Assembly (NCBI GenBank): GCA_902825215.1
Contig: LR782234.1
Location: forward strand, 4,216,001-4,280,000
Direction: 5' to 3'
DNA: 64,000 nucleotides
From: Pseudomonas fluorescens
Lineage (GTDB): Bacteria; Pseudomonadota; Gammaproteobacteria; Pseudomonadales; Pseudomonadaceae
Part shown: piece after piece, positions 27,040 through 35,871 of the stretch
Layout: the number at the start of each line of letters is the position of its first letter
Position numbering within the stretch: position 1 is the stretch's first letter
Notes under the pieces: model-generated
Told to the model about the DNA's origin: nothing
Databases searched by the model: none
The model's input: the letters and a program-made list of their open reading frames with translations, nothing else
Made by a program: the position numbers and the translations under genes

Positions 27040-28473
27040 ATGGAACAAATACCACTGTTTATTGGCGGTGTATGGCGTAACACCCATCCCAATCAATCGA
27101 TCCCCGTAATTAATCCGGCAACTGAAGAGCAGATCGGACTCATTGCGAAAGCTAGCTTGACTGATATTGAAGATGCGGCCATTGCTGCGGAAAAGGGCTT
27201 CGCCACGTGGAAGCAGGTCTCGGCACTCGAACGCGCGTCAATCATGCATAAAGCCGCAAGTTTGATTCGAGAGCGAGCAGAGAATATCGCCCTGGTACTT
27301 ACCACCGAGCATGGCAAACCCTTAGCGGAAGCCATGGGTGAAGTTGCCGCAACAGCAGACACGATCGATTGGCACGCAGAAGAAGGCAGACGCGCATATG
27401 GCCGAGTCATTCCATCTCGCGCCTTAGGTGTTCATCAATTCACCCTGATGGAGCCTATCGGCCCTGTGGTGGGATTCGCTCCATGGAATTTCCCTCTCAT
27501 CCAAGCGGTAAAAAAAGTCGCCGGCGCGCTTGCCGCTGGATGCTCGATAATTCTTAAGGGTGCGACAGAGGCACCAACATGTGCAGTAGAGCTGGTAAAG
27601 GCATTTGCTGACGCTGGCGTTTCTCCTGGAGCCGTCAATCTGCTATTTGGGGATTCAAGCCAAATTTCTGAGCATTTGATTGCCCATCCGGCTATCCGGA
27701 AGGTCACGTTCACTGGGTCGACGCCAGTAGGTAAAAAGCTTGCGAGCCTCGCAGGGCTTCACATGAAGCGATCCACGATGGAGTTGGGTGGCCACGCGCC
27801 TGTGATCGTAATGGATGATGCGGACATCGAAACCGCCGTCAAGATTTCCGTTGCTGCCAAATACCGCAACGCGGGCCAAGTCTGTGTCTCCCCTACTCGC
27901 TTCCTCGTTCACTCGAAGGTGTTCGACGACTTCGTCAGCCGCTTTGTAGAGGGTGCTCGAGCAATCAAGGTCGGTGATGGTCTTGATTCTCAGGTGAATA
28001 TGGGCCCGATGGCGCACGCTGGCCGCCTTAAGGCGACAGAAGATCTCGTGGCGGACGCCGTATCGAAGGGCGCAAAACTTGAAACAGGTGGCAACCGTGT
28101 AGGCAATAAAGGTTACTTCTTCGAACCTACCGTTTTGACAAATGTGCCAGTGACAGCCCTCGCAATGGTCGACGAACCTTTCGGCCCGATCGCTTTAATC
28201 AATTCTTTTGACGACATCGACGAAGCCATCAAGGAAGCGAACAGATTGCCATATGGCCTCTCTGCATATGCCTATACACGTTCGCTCAGCTCGGCTAATA
28301 AGCTGTTCAACGGTATCGAGACTGGCGCTATCTCGATCAACCATCACAGCGTCGCCCTTCCCGAGCACCCATTTGGTGGCGTTAAAGATTCTGGGTATGG
28401 AACCGAAGGTGGCCCTGGGGCGCTAGACGCATTCATGACAACGAAGTTCGTTTCGCTCGCGAGCGTTCTTTAA
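27040..28473 (+). CDS. NAD(P)-dependent aldehyde dehydrogenase (SSADH-like)
   Basis: 477 residues, full length for the family. Catalytic glutamate E248 in MELGGHAP and nucleophile C282 in NAGQVCVSPTR have the canonical 34-residue spacing. The FAPWNFPL and FTGST elements of the cofactor-binding domain are present. The general look (FGPIALI, PYGLSAYAYT, PFGGVKDSGYG) is closest to succinate-semialdehyde dehydrogenases, but the substrate is not fixed by sequence. The ATG at 27040 has AGAGG just upstream; a GTG two codons earlier is less likely. It heads a unit with two CMD-family genes. It probably oxidises an aldehyde from the neighbouring catabolic steps. Confidence 0.85.
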   Translation: MEQIPLFIGGVWRNTHPNQSIPVINPATEEQIGLIAKASLTDIEDAAIAAEKGFATWKQVSALERASIMHKAASLIRERAENIALVLTTEHGKPLAEAMGEVAATADTIDWHAEEGRRAYGRVIPSRALGVHQFTLMEPIGPVVGFAPWNFPLIQAVKKVAGALAAGCSIILKGATEAPTCAVELVKAFADAGVSPGAVNLLFGDSSQISEHLIAHPAIRKVTFTGSTPVGKKLASLAGLHMKRSTMELGGHAPVIVMDDADIETAVKISVAAKYRNAGQVCVSPTRFLVHSKVFDDFVSRFVEGARAIKVGDGLDSQVNMGPMAHAGRLKATEDLVADAVSKGAKLETGGNRVGNKGYFFEPTVLTNVPVTALAMVDEPFGPIALINSFDDIDEAIKEANRLPYGLSAYAYTRSLSSANKLFNGIETGAISINHHSVALPEHPFGGVKDSGYGTEGGPGALDAFMTTKFVSLASVL

Positions 28474-28557
28474 CTTTCGGAAAATATGCTGTTTTAGTTC
28501 TGTTACCGAATACAGCTGTATTTAGAAATAACGCGTCGCTAACTATTGGAACTTAAT

Positions 28558-29055
28558 ATGCTTACTCCGAATATTATCGAGCGTCTCGTCGGCGCTGGAG
28601 AAAACTCACCGCTCGCCCTAGCCATTGCTGAACGGGCAGAAATCATGGCGCTCAGTCAAGCGAGCCACGACGCTGTGATCATTCCAAAAGACCCGGGTGG
28701 GCTGTCACACGCCGAGCGAGCAGCGCTTGCCGAACGAATTGCACGACTGAGCGATTCTGAAGAGCTGGCTGATCATTACCATGCGTGTCTTGAAGCCGCA
28801 GGCGGGGATGAAAGCCTGCATGTCGCTGCAAACCCTGAGCAGGACGCATTCGGAGATGAACGCTTTATGGCAATCATCCGATTCACCGACCTGGTCACTC
28901 AAAAGCCGCGCGAAGCTACGAAGCAAGATATCGAAACGTTGAAGGCTGTGGGAATCACAGAGCCAGATATCGTGAGGCTCACCGAGGTTCTTGCTTTCGT
29001 TAACTATCAGCTCCGGGTCGTAGCAGGATTCAAAATTGCAGGAGAAATGAAATGA
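28558..29055 (+). CDS. CMD-family (carboxymuconolactone decarboxylase-like) protein
   Basis: 165 residues starting MLTPNIIERLVGAGENSP. The segment GGLSHAERAALAERIARLSDSEELADHY and the following helices fit AhpD/CMD-fold proteins, although this one lacks the CxxC redox pair. It is paired with a CxxC-containing relative whose ATG overlaps its stop (ATGA), the usual arrangement of the two-gene CMD/peroxidase-related sets. Such pairs accompany flavin or acyl-CoA catabolism, but their reaction is mostly unknown. Confidence 0.65.
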   Translation: MLTPNIIERLVGAGENSPLALAIAERAEIMALSQASHDAVIIPKDPGGLSHAERAALAERIARLSDSEELADHYHACLEAAGGDESLHVAANPEQDAFGDERFMAIIRFTDLVTQKPREATKQDIETLKAVGITEPDIVRLTEVLAFVNYQLRVVAGFKIAGEMK

Positions 29056-29627
29056 GCCAAGTCGTGCATAATTTCACCGTGTCGGTGCCTCATTGGTCAC
29101 CGTACATCAAGCCTGTTGAGTTGGAAAGCGCAAGCCAAGAGCAGCTTGACGCGATGAAAGTGACCCCATCGAGCAAGAAAATCTCGGAGTATGTGCTCAC
29201 TCTTGCTCATGATCCTGAATCGCTCGCGGTACGATCCCCTTTGTTTAACGCCATCATGTACGGTCGCGCCGGCTTGCCTCCAGCTGAGCGTGAACTGGGA
29301 GCGATTGGTTCTTCAATCGTCAATCGATGCGTCTACTGCGCAGCAGTACACGGCGCCCGATACAATCAGTTGACCAAAAGTACAGAGCTGGTCGCGAAAA
29401 TCTTTGCCGATGAAACCGAAGCGCAACTGGATGATAGGTCTCAGGCGTTGTTCGACTTTGCGGTCGAGCTAGCCAAGTCACCCCCAGTGCTGACTACACG
29501 GCATGCCGACGCCCTGAAAGAGCTTGGCTTTGATACGCTTGGGGTCGTCGACCTTGTGCTGGCCACAGCCATCTTCGGATGGGCGAATCGCCTGATGCAC
29601 GTTCTAGGCGAACCTGTAAAAATCTGA
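29052..29627 (+). CDS. AhpD/CMD-fold peroxidase-related protein
   Basis: 191 residues with the redox motif CVYCAAVHG (CxxC...H), the proton-relay signature of AhpD-like alkylhydroperoxidases, followed by the typical FAVELAKSPP and GVVDLVLATAIFGWANRL helices. Translation is coupled to the preceding gene through ATGA. It may act as a thiol peroxidase or protect against reactive intermediates of the pathway. An inverted repeat lies just downstream. Confidence 0.75.
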   Translation: MSQVVHNFTVSVPHWSPYIKPVELESASQEQLDAMKVTPSSKKISEYVLTLAHDPESLAVRSPLFNAIMYGRAGLPPAERELGAIGSSIVNRCVYCAAVHGARYNQLTKSTELVAKIFADETEAQLDDRSQALFDFAVELAKSPPVLTTRHADALKELGFDTLGVVDLVLATAIFGWANRLMHVLGEPVKI

Positions 29628-29638
29628 TGAGCACATCA

Positions 29639-29675
29639 TTCACTAACGAGTAGCCACGAACTGCCCGTTAGTGAA
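29639..29675. repeat. Inverted repeat TTCACTAACG / CGTTAGTGAA
   Basis: Perfect 10-bp arms with a 17-nt loop start 12 bp after the stop of the CMD operon. There is no T-tract, so it could be a weak terminator, an RNA 3'-end stabiliser, or a protein site. Confidence 0.6.
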
Positions 29676-29900
29676 CAATCAAGACGCATCGCACAACTCA
29701 ATCCCTCCCCTTCGCTCCCCCATTCGCACCACTCACTCAGCTCTTAAACGCGTCCGCGATAGCCTTGGAATATTCGTGTCTGCCGTGCTAAACATTCGTC
29801 ATATTGCCTTGCTGAATTCTAATTAAAGAGAGCAATACTGGGCCTATACAGCTGGGTTTATCTTTTTAATCAAGCATCGTAAGGCGGATAAGGACGCACT

Positions 29901-31016
29901 ATGACTCGACCTCTCACCGTCAGCGTTACATGGCTTATAGGTGTCATAGAGGAGCTCACTCGGCAAGGCATCGAACCTTTCCTCTTGGGTGCTCCCTGGA
30001 CTCAACACTGGCAAGACGTGGCGCCTACTAAGCAGCTGCAGCTCGTGCAGGTGAGAAGGCTTTGGCAACGAGCGATGCAACTGTCCCAAGATCCGCTGCT
30101 CGGCTTGAAGGTTGGCGTAGCACTGCCGCTGCAGTCGATGAATGTCGTAGCGCTGGTGTTGATGCACAGTGGCTCACTACGTCAAGCACTCACCCACACG
30201 GTTAGGCTGCAGCAATTGGTTAGCAACTCTGGCCGCTTTTTTGTAGAACCTGCTTCCAACAATGGCGTTGTGTTGGCCTACCAAGCAGCACCAAGCCCTG
30301 TGGCCATGCATCCCGCACAAATCGATTCGCTTTTTGCCGCGTACATGCGTCTTCTCTACAACTGCATGCCGGCTGACCGTAGACCAATCAGAATTGAGCT
30401 ACCAGGCACTGACGCGTGTTTAGCAGACCGCTACCAAGTCTATTTTGGATGTCCTGTCATTCTTGGAGTGGAGCACGCTCGCGTCGTATTTGACGATGAA
30501 CTGTTGGACTTACCCTGGCAGGCTGCTGATCCAACACTGCTTCGCATCGTACTCGGTCGCGCGGAGATGATGCTTAAAACCCAGGGTCGCTCCGACACGC
30601 TCGTTGATTACGTGACAGCAGCCATTGCCGCGCAGGGATTTTCGGAAGCGAATTGCGACAGCGTTGCGAGTTCGCTGGATCTCAGCAGGCGTACTCTTCA
30701 GCGTCGATTGGCTGAGCGCGGTTCATCCTTCCGCCAATTACTGGAAGCGGTGCGTATGAGCGAGGCATTGGAAGGCCTGGCTGATCCCGATCTGCCGCTT
30801 ATGATGCTGGCAGAACGGCTGGGCTATGCAGAGCCCAGCGCTTTTTCGCATGCTGTGCGAGGTCATTTCGGTAAAGCACCTAGTGCGCTGCGCCTTGAAT
30901 TAGTAAGCAACTTGTCTGCAAAAGGAAAGGCCCCTGCAATCAACAGCACTGAGAGCTCTGACCACCAGGGGACGCCGTGTAATGCCGATTCGACGCGGCG
31001 CGAACTCGAGGACTAA
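29901..31016 (+). CDS. AraC-family transcriptional regulator
   Basis: 371 residues. The N-terminal half is of the arabinose-binding-like type found in OruR/ArgR-like Pseudomonas regulators (QDPLLGLKVGVALPLQSMNVV). The C-terminal double HTH includes VASSLDLSRRTLQRRLAERG and MLAERLGYAEPSAFSHAVRGHFG, with PSALR at the end of the second HTH. It lies between the ALDH/CMD operon and the RetSat-like gene, and its end overlaps the convergent flavoprotein gene by 4 bp. It likely activates the local catabolic genes in response to their substrate. Confidence 0.85.
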   Translation: MTRPLTVSVTWLIGVIEELTRQGIEPFLLGAPWTQHWQDVAPTKQLQLVQVRRLWQRAMQLSQDPLLGLKVGVALPLQSMNVVALVLMHSGSLRQALTHTVRLQQLVSNSGRFFVEPASNNGVVLAYQAAPSPVAMHPAQIDSLFAAYMRLLYNCMPADRRPIRIELPGTDACLADRYQVYFGCPVILGVEHARVVFDDELLDLPWQAADPTLLRIVLGRAEMMLKTQGRSDTLVDYVTAAIAAQGFSEANCDSVASSLDLSRRTLQRRLAERGSSFRQLLEAVRMSEALEGLADPDLPLMMLAERLGYAEPSAFSHAVRGHFGKAPSALRLELVSNLSAKGKAPAINSTESSDHQGTPCNADSTRRELED

Positions 31017-32611
31017 AGCTCCCGAAAAAGGTCACGTCCAAGAACGGCACTCGCCGCAACCAGCCCACTCACCATCGCGCCACTGACTCCGGCAGCCGTC
31101 ACATCCTGCCCGCCGAAGAACAGCCCTTTAACAGGGCCGTGTGCGCGCATCCAGCGTTGTGCAAAACGCAGCGGTGTTTGCTCATATCCCATGAAATTAC
31201 CATGGCTACGGTTTAGAAAGTGGTTGAAGGTTAGAGGTGTAGCCAACTCGGCATGAGCAATGTGTCCGCCGATTTGAGGATAATGTTTTAAGGCCACGGC
31301 CAAGAGGTCTTCGCTCAATCTTGCCGTCATGTCCTCATACTCTGCACCTCTGTGCTTCCACTTCGTGCCAGTGAAACGCTCGAACACCGACCAATCAGTC
31401 AGGCCGCAGATATCCATCGTGCTCTGCTTAGGGTGGCGGTCGGCCCAACTCGGATCCCGCAGTGATGGATGGGCAATGAAATGCAGGGGCATAGGCTGCC
31501 CCTCTGGATCAGCTTTGTACCTTGCGAGGTTCACTGGGAGATCATTGCTTGGATGTACCCAAAGATTGGCTGGGTGAATGTTCAGATCGGCGTTTGCGAT
31601 GTCGATGCCAAGGTTAAGCACAGCAAAACATTGAGTGGTACCGATGCTCTTAGTTACCTCGCCCAAAGGCTGGGCTAGTTCAGGATCAGCATGAGCCAGA
31701 AGCGGTACGGTCTGAGAGATACCAATCGCACTGACGACTCTGTCCGCGCGAATCTGGCTTGCATCAGCGGTTTGTACACCCACCACACAACCATCACACA
31801 TTTCGATGCTCACAACTTCTGCCGCCACCAGGCAAGCTCCTCCTGCAGCACGAACCGTGTCGGCCATTGCCGTGGCGATGCGTTGCGAGCCGCCAACGGG
31901 GTAGCTAGCGCCATCGATGTAGTGACTGAATACCATTGCATGAATCGCAAAAGAGGCCTCCGCAGGGGAATTGCAGTAGTCGCCGTAGTTCCCACACCAG
32001 ACTGCTTTGAGGTCAGCGTTGTCAGTCAATTCGTCCAGAACATCCTGCACTGTGCGCTGTGCAAGTGGCATGAATGCAGTCTGAGCCCTGGTGAACGCTG
32101 CCTCAGATGCTGAACGTGGTAACGCCCGCTCTCCAAAGAAGGATTTCGCAGCCCGGCTTGCCTCACCCACTAGCTCTACGTAACGATCGATCGCGCTCGC
32201 TTCGTTCGGAAAGTAGTCCTTAAGCCGATCCTTGTAGGCTTGTGCACCGGCCATATGATCGTAGCTATTGGCACCTACAATAATGCGATTGTAATTGTCG
32301 GGCATGGGCGCCCATTCAAGCTGACCGCCTGAGACTTTGTCGAACAGGCGATAGAGGCCACTCGTCTTGCGGTGTACCTCACCCATGTAGTGCAAGCCTA
32401 CGTCCCACTCAAAGCCTTGGCGTTTGAAGGTTTGCAAACAACCACCCAACACCGCGTGGCGTTCGAGCACCAAAACGCGCTGTCCTTCGAGCGCCAACAA
32501 TGCGGCTGTGCTTAAGCCGCCTGCGCCAGAACCTATGACAATCGTGTCGAACCTGCTGTCTAGCTCGCCACGAGCCAGCGCGCGCTTAAAACTCAAATCG
32601 TAATCGCTCAT
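31013..32611 (-). CDS. FAD-dependent oxidoreductase, phytoene desaturase/RetSat-like
   Basis: 532 residues with an N-terminal dinucleotide-binding motif VIGSGAGGLSTAALLALEG, the GGCLQTF element, and the C-terminal flavin signature GLFFGGQDVTAAGVSGAM. This architecture is that of the phytoene-desaturase/all-trans-retinol 13,14-reductase superfamily. No carotenoid genes are nearby, so carotenoid chemistry is unlikely; it may saturate or desaturate a hydrophobic catabolic intermediate. Its promoter faces the TauD gene across 287 bp. Confidence 0.75.
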   Translation of the reverse strand: MSDYDLSFKRALARGELDSRFDTIVIGSGAGGLSTAALLALEGQRVLVLERHAVLGGCLQTFKRQGFEWDVGLHYMGEVHRKTSGLYRLFDKVSGGQLEWAPMPDNYNRIIVGANSYDHMAGAQAYKDRLKDYFPNEASAIDRYVELVGEASRAAKSFFGERALPRSASEAAFTRAQTAFMPLAQRTVQDVLDELTDNADLKAVWCGNYGDYCNSPAEASFAIHAMVFSHYIDGASYPVGGSQRIATAMADTVRAAGGACLVAAEVVSIEMCDGCVVGVQTADASQIRADRVVSAIGISQTVPLLAHADPELAQPLGEVTKSIGTTQCFAVLNLGIDIANADLNIHPANLWVHPSNDLPVNLARYKADPEGQPMPLHFIAHPSLRDPSWADRHPKQSTMDICGLTDWSVFERFTGTKWKHRGAEYEDMTARLSEDLLAVALKHYPQIGGHIAHAELATPLTFNHFLNRSHGNFMGYEQTPLRFAQRWMRAHGPVKGLFFGGQDVTAAGVSGAMVSGLVAASAVLGRDLFREL

Positions 32612-32898
32612 CGTTCGTCCCTTCCCTGCCCTTTCCGGGATTTTTATTGATCACTGCTGCGCAATCGCTACGCAGCCCGGCTGAGTGTGGGTACGTGGGG
32701 AATCTGCGTGAATGGCGCCACACGCCAAAGATTTGTTTCGACACGACAATCTAAAAGGAGGAACAACAACGCCCAAGGTATTGGCATCTCAAATCAATTC
32801 TCTGTCGCACGGTAGCAACGACAGCAGAGGACTGGCATCGGAGAATCCCTCCATGGTCTTCCTGTGATTATTTATAAAAACGAGAGAAAGGGAATGCG

Positions 32899-33783
32899 AT
32901 GATGGACAGCAACTTTAGACATATTCATGTGGAACCCGAGGCTCACGGTTTCGGAGCTAGGATTACTGGTATCTCGATTGATAAGCCACTCGCGGCAGAT
33001 GTACTAGCAGAGGTGAAGTACGCGTGGGCCAGGCATTCGGTAATTTACTTCCCGGATCAGCCGCTCTCTCACGCACAACTGGAGGCATTCACTTTTCAGT
33101 TTGGTGAGTTTGGAGTAGATCCATATATCGTCCCGATCGAGGCTCATCCGCACATTCTCGAGCTCAGACGCGAGGCTGATGAAAAGGCAGTTAACTTTGG
33201 TGCCCAGTGGCACTCAGATTGGAGCTTCCAGGAACAGCCGCCTGCGGGAACCATCCTGCATTCCAAGATCACCCCGCCCGTGGGTGGCGATACGCTATTT
33301 GCCGACGGCTATCGTGCCTACGATGACCTTTCTGAGACGATGAAAGGACTCATGAATCATCTCGTCGCGATACATTCTGCGAGCATGCCCTATGGCAAAA
33401 ATGGCCTATTCGCGAAAGAGACTGAAGCACGCTCAATGAAGATAGTGGTCAGTGAAGACGCCGACAAAACCTGGCCACACCCGCTGGTACGTGTACATCC
33501 CGTAACGGGTCGCAAATCCCTCTACGTGAGCCCTGTCTACACGCTGGGTATTCAGGGTTTGACTCATGGGGAATCAACGGCGCTGCTGAGTTATTTGTAT
33601 CAGCACATGGTGCAGGACACATATGTCTACCGTCACCGATGGGCGCCGAACATGCTTACTCTGTGGGACAACCGCTGCACACTTCACAATGCAGACGGTG
33701 GCTACGATGGCCACCTGCGCCTCATGCATCGAACCACCATCTCAGGCGAACGCCCTGTAGGTGTTGCCGCCGTTAATCAATAA
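32899..33783 (+). CDS. TauD/TfdA-family Fe(II)/2-oxoglutarate dioxygenase
   Basis: 294 residues with the complete metal triad: H105-x-D107 in WHSDWSF, H263 in TLHNADGG, and the 2-oxoglutarate-binding R278 in MHRTTI. ATVIY-type N-terminal strand (HSVIYFPDQPLS) as in TfdA relatives. GGGA lies just before the start, where two ATGs are adjacent. The family hydroxylates sulfonates, aryloxyacids and similar compounds to release a carbonyl product. It is followed by an EthD-like gene 18 bp downstream. The substrate is not known. Confidence 0.85.
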   Translation: MMDSNFRHIHVEPEAHGFGARITGISIDKPLAADVLAEVKYAWARHSVIYFPDQPLSHAQLEAFTFQFGEFGVDPYIVPIEAHPHILELRREADEKAVNFGAQWHSDWSFQEQPPAGTILHSKITPPVGGDTLFADGYRAYDDLSETMKGLMNHLVAIHSASMPYGKNGLFAKETEARSMKIVVSEDADKTWPHPLVRVHPVTGRKSLYVSPVYTLGIQGLTHGESTALLSYLYQHMVQDTYVYRHRWAPNMLTLWDNRCTLHNADGGYDGHLRLMHRTTISGERPVGVAAVNQ

Positions 33784-33801
33784 ACCAAGGGAATACGCTC
33801 A

Positions 33802-34116
33802 ATGATTGATGTAAGCATTCTGTACCCGAATGAAGCTGGCGCTACCTTCGACTTCGATTACTATCGTGAGAAGCATATGACGATGATTCAGCAGAAAATG
33901 GCCGGGGCCTGCAGCCACTTCACTATTGAAAAAGGCCTTCAAGGCCCAGTGCCTGGAAGCGCTCCGACCTACCTTGCGATAGGCCATCTCTTCTTCGAAT
34001 CACTTGACGCATTCGCAACCGCATTCGGGCCGCATGCGAAGGCCATCGGGGCGGACATCGTCAATTACACCGATCTCAAGCCCATCATTCAGATCAGCGA
34101 AGTGCTTGTGGGCTAA
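33802..34116 (+). CDS. EthD-family small protein
   Basis: 104 residues with the ferredoxin-like dimeric alpha/beta layout of EthD proteins (YPNEAGATFDFDYYREKHM near the N-terminus, then YLAIGHLFFESLDAFATAF). EthD-like proteins accompany oxygenases, and some cyclise or decarboxylate intermediates. It is tightly linked to the TauD-type gene, so it probably serves the same pathway. Confidence 0.75.
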   Translation: MIDVSILYPNEAGATFDFDYYREKHMTMIQQKMAGACSHFTIEKGLQGPVPGSAPTYLAIGHLFFESLDAFATAFGPHAKAIGADIVNYTDLKPIIQISEVLVG

Positions 34117-34150
34117 TGTCCGCTCGCTTCAGAGATCGCTACTGTCCTAA

Positions 34151-34180
34151 AAGCACCTGCTCTTACAGAGCCAGGTGCTT
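34151..34180 (-). terminator. Hairpin terminator downstream of the minus-strand operon
   Basis: The arms AAGCACCT/AGGTGCTT and GCTCT/AGAGC form a 13-bp stem with one bulge and a 3-nt loop. On the minus strand it is followed by TTTT, which supports termination of the Cds1-like operon. It may also end the plus-strand EthD transcript. Confidence 0.6.
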
Positions 34181-34233
34181 GTGCACGTGCATAAGCGGCA
34201 TCTACTTAATGGCTTCTAAGGTGTAACAAACAG

Positions 34234-35355
34234 CTAATCACTCCGAACATTTTTACAGAGATCGATCAGCGAAACATCCGCCCCCCTACCATCGAGAAAC
34301 GCATTCAGATATTTCTCATACGGTCGGATGTCAATATTGGCCTCCTTCAGCCAGTCAGCATCGTAATACGTAGCGGCATAACGATCTCCCGAATCGCAAA
34401 TTACCGATATGATCGAGCCTGTCTGTTTCTGGGAAAGCATTTGCTCCGCGATGCAACAAACCCCAAAGAAATTCGTTCCTGTAGAACCACCAACACGGCG
34501 TGATAATCTTTCTGAAAGAACGTGCATGGCAGCAAGTGAAGCGGCGTCTGGAATCTTGATCATGTGATCGATGACATCAGGGATGAACGAGGGCTCAACC
34601 CTAGGCCGACCGATACCCTCGATGCGGGATGGAGTCGCGCAAATGCTCCCCTTATCCCCCGTATCAAAGGATTCGTAGAAAGCGGAATGTTCCACATCAA
34701 CTACACAGAGTCGCGTATTCAAATGCTTGTACTTGATGTATCGCCCTATTGTGGCGGAGGTGCCTCCTGTACCAGCACTCATGACCACCCAAGCGGGCTC
34801 AGGATCCTGTTCCATTGCCATCTGTGAAAATATACTTTCAGCGATATTATTATTGCCACGCCAGTCTGTAGCGCGCTCAGCATTTGTAAACTGATCTAAA
34901 TAATGACCGCCAGTTTCACGGGCAAGTTGCTCTGCGACTGTGTAGATAGCGCCAGGATTGTCAACGAAGTGACATGTACCTCCTAGTCGATTAATAGCAT
35001 CGATTTTCTGGCAGCTAGTGGAGCGCTGCATTACTGCAGTAAAGGGCAGATTTAGTAGCTTAGCGAAATACGCTTCGCTGACAGCTGTTGAGCCAGAAGA
35101 CGCCTCGACTAGCAAGGTACCTTTCTTTATCCAGCCATTGCAGATGCCATACAGGAAAAGCGATCGTGCCAAGCGGTGCTTCAGACTACCTGTAGGATGA
35201 GTAGACTCATCCTTTAGATAAATCGATATCCCAGGCAGCCCGTTAAAATCTAAAGGAATAAGATGTGTATCGGCGGAGCGATTGGCATCCCCCTGCAACA
35301 CGCCGATCGCCCAGCGAGTCCACTCTTTATCCTGATTACCGAGATTAAGATTCAT
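34234..35355 (-). CDS. PLP-dependent cysteine synthase-fold lyase, Cds1-like
   Basis: 373 residues of the fold-type II PLP family. The PLP lysine is K59 in THPTGSLKHR, the substrate loop is SSGSTAVSE, and the phosphate cradle is SAGTGGTSATIG. The segment LKDESTHPTGSLKHRLARSL strongly recalls bacterial and fungal Cds1 (Rv3684-type) cysteine desulfhydrases, which eliminate H2S from L-cysteine to give 2-aminoacrylate. It follows the RidA gene in the same operon, and RidA removes exactly that product. The natural substrate may be an S-substituted cysteine or a related beta-substituted amino acid (inference). Confidence 0.75.
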   Translation of the reverse strand: MNLNLGNQDKEWTRWAIGVLQGDANRSADTHLIPLDFNGLPGISIYLKDESTHPTGSLKHRLARSLFLYGICNGWIKKGTLLVEASSGSTAVSEAYFAKLLNLPFTAVMQRSTSCQKIDAINRLGGTCHFVDNPGAIYTVAEQLARETGGHYLDQFTNAERATDWRGNNNIAESIFSQMAMEQDPEPAWVVMSAGTGGTSATIGRYIKYKHLNTRLCVVDVEHSAFYESFDTGDKGSICATPSRIEGIGRPRVEPSFIPDVIDHMIKIPDAASLAAMHVLSERLSRRVGGSTGTNFFGVCCIAEQMLSQKQTGSIISVICDSGDRYAATYYDADWLKEANIDIRPYEKYLNAFLDGRGADVSLIDLCKNVRSD

Positions 35356-35387
35356 AAATATCCTGTATATGGCTACTGATTCAACAT

Positions 35388-35765
35388 TCAGTCCAGCGCG
35401 ACGATGGCATCTACTGCAACGAGGGCTCCTTTTGGTAATGCAGAAACCTCGAACGTGGCGCGAGCAGGGAACGGAGAAGAAAAATAGGTAGCATATACAT
35501 CATTCAACTTCGCAAAAGCACTCAAATCCGTGACCATTATTGTTGTTTTAATAGTCTTTGAAATACCTGTACCCGCTGCCTCAGCAATCGCTGAGATATT
35601 ACTGAGACACTGTTTCATTTGAAGCAAAGCATCGTCCGCCACCAGCTCTCCTTTGGCTGGATCAATGCCTAACTGCCCCGAAACGAATAGATATTCACCA
35701 TGACAGACCGCCTGGGAATAGGGGCCAACGGCTGCAGGGGCTAACAAAGTTGAAATATTTCGCAT
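35388..35765 (-). CDS. RidA-family enamine/imine deaminase
   Basis: 125 residues from the ATG at 35765 (AGGGA 7 nt upstream; an ATG six codons earlier lacks a site). It carries the family hallmarks APAAVGPYSQAV, FVSGQLGID, and the arginine of ARATFEVSALPKGA. RidA hydrolyses 2-aminoacrylate and other imines to ketoacids, preventing PLP-enzyme damage. It lies between a Cds1-like lyase and an FMO/DAO pair, both potential imine producers. Confidence 0.85.
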   Translation of the reverse strand: MRNISTLLAPAAVGPYSQAVCHGEYLFVSGQLGIDPAKGELVADDALLQMKQCLSNISAIAEAAGTGISKTIKTTIMVTDLSAFAKLNDVYATYFSSPFPARATFEVSALPKGALVAVDAIVALD

Positions 35766-35821
35766 AAAGGGATCCCTATCCATTATTTATGGATATTAAG
35801 AATTTATAATTTTATGTCAGC

Positions 35822-35846
35822 AAAGGTATCGACCTTCGATACCTTT
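35822..35846. repeat. Perfect 11-bp inverted repeat
   Basis: AAAGGTATCGA and TCGATACCTTT with a 3-nt loop lie between the FMO-like and RidA genes. Without a long T-tract it may be a partial terminator or an mRNA processing or stabilising stem that sets expression levels within the operon. Confidence 0.55.
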
Positions 35847-35871
35847 CATGGGCCAAGCAAGGACAAATAAT

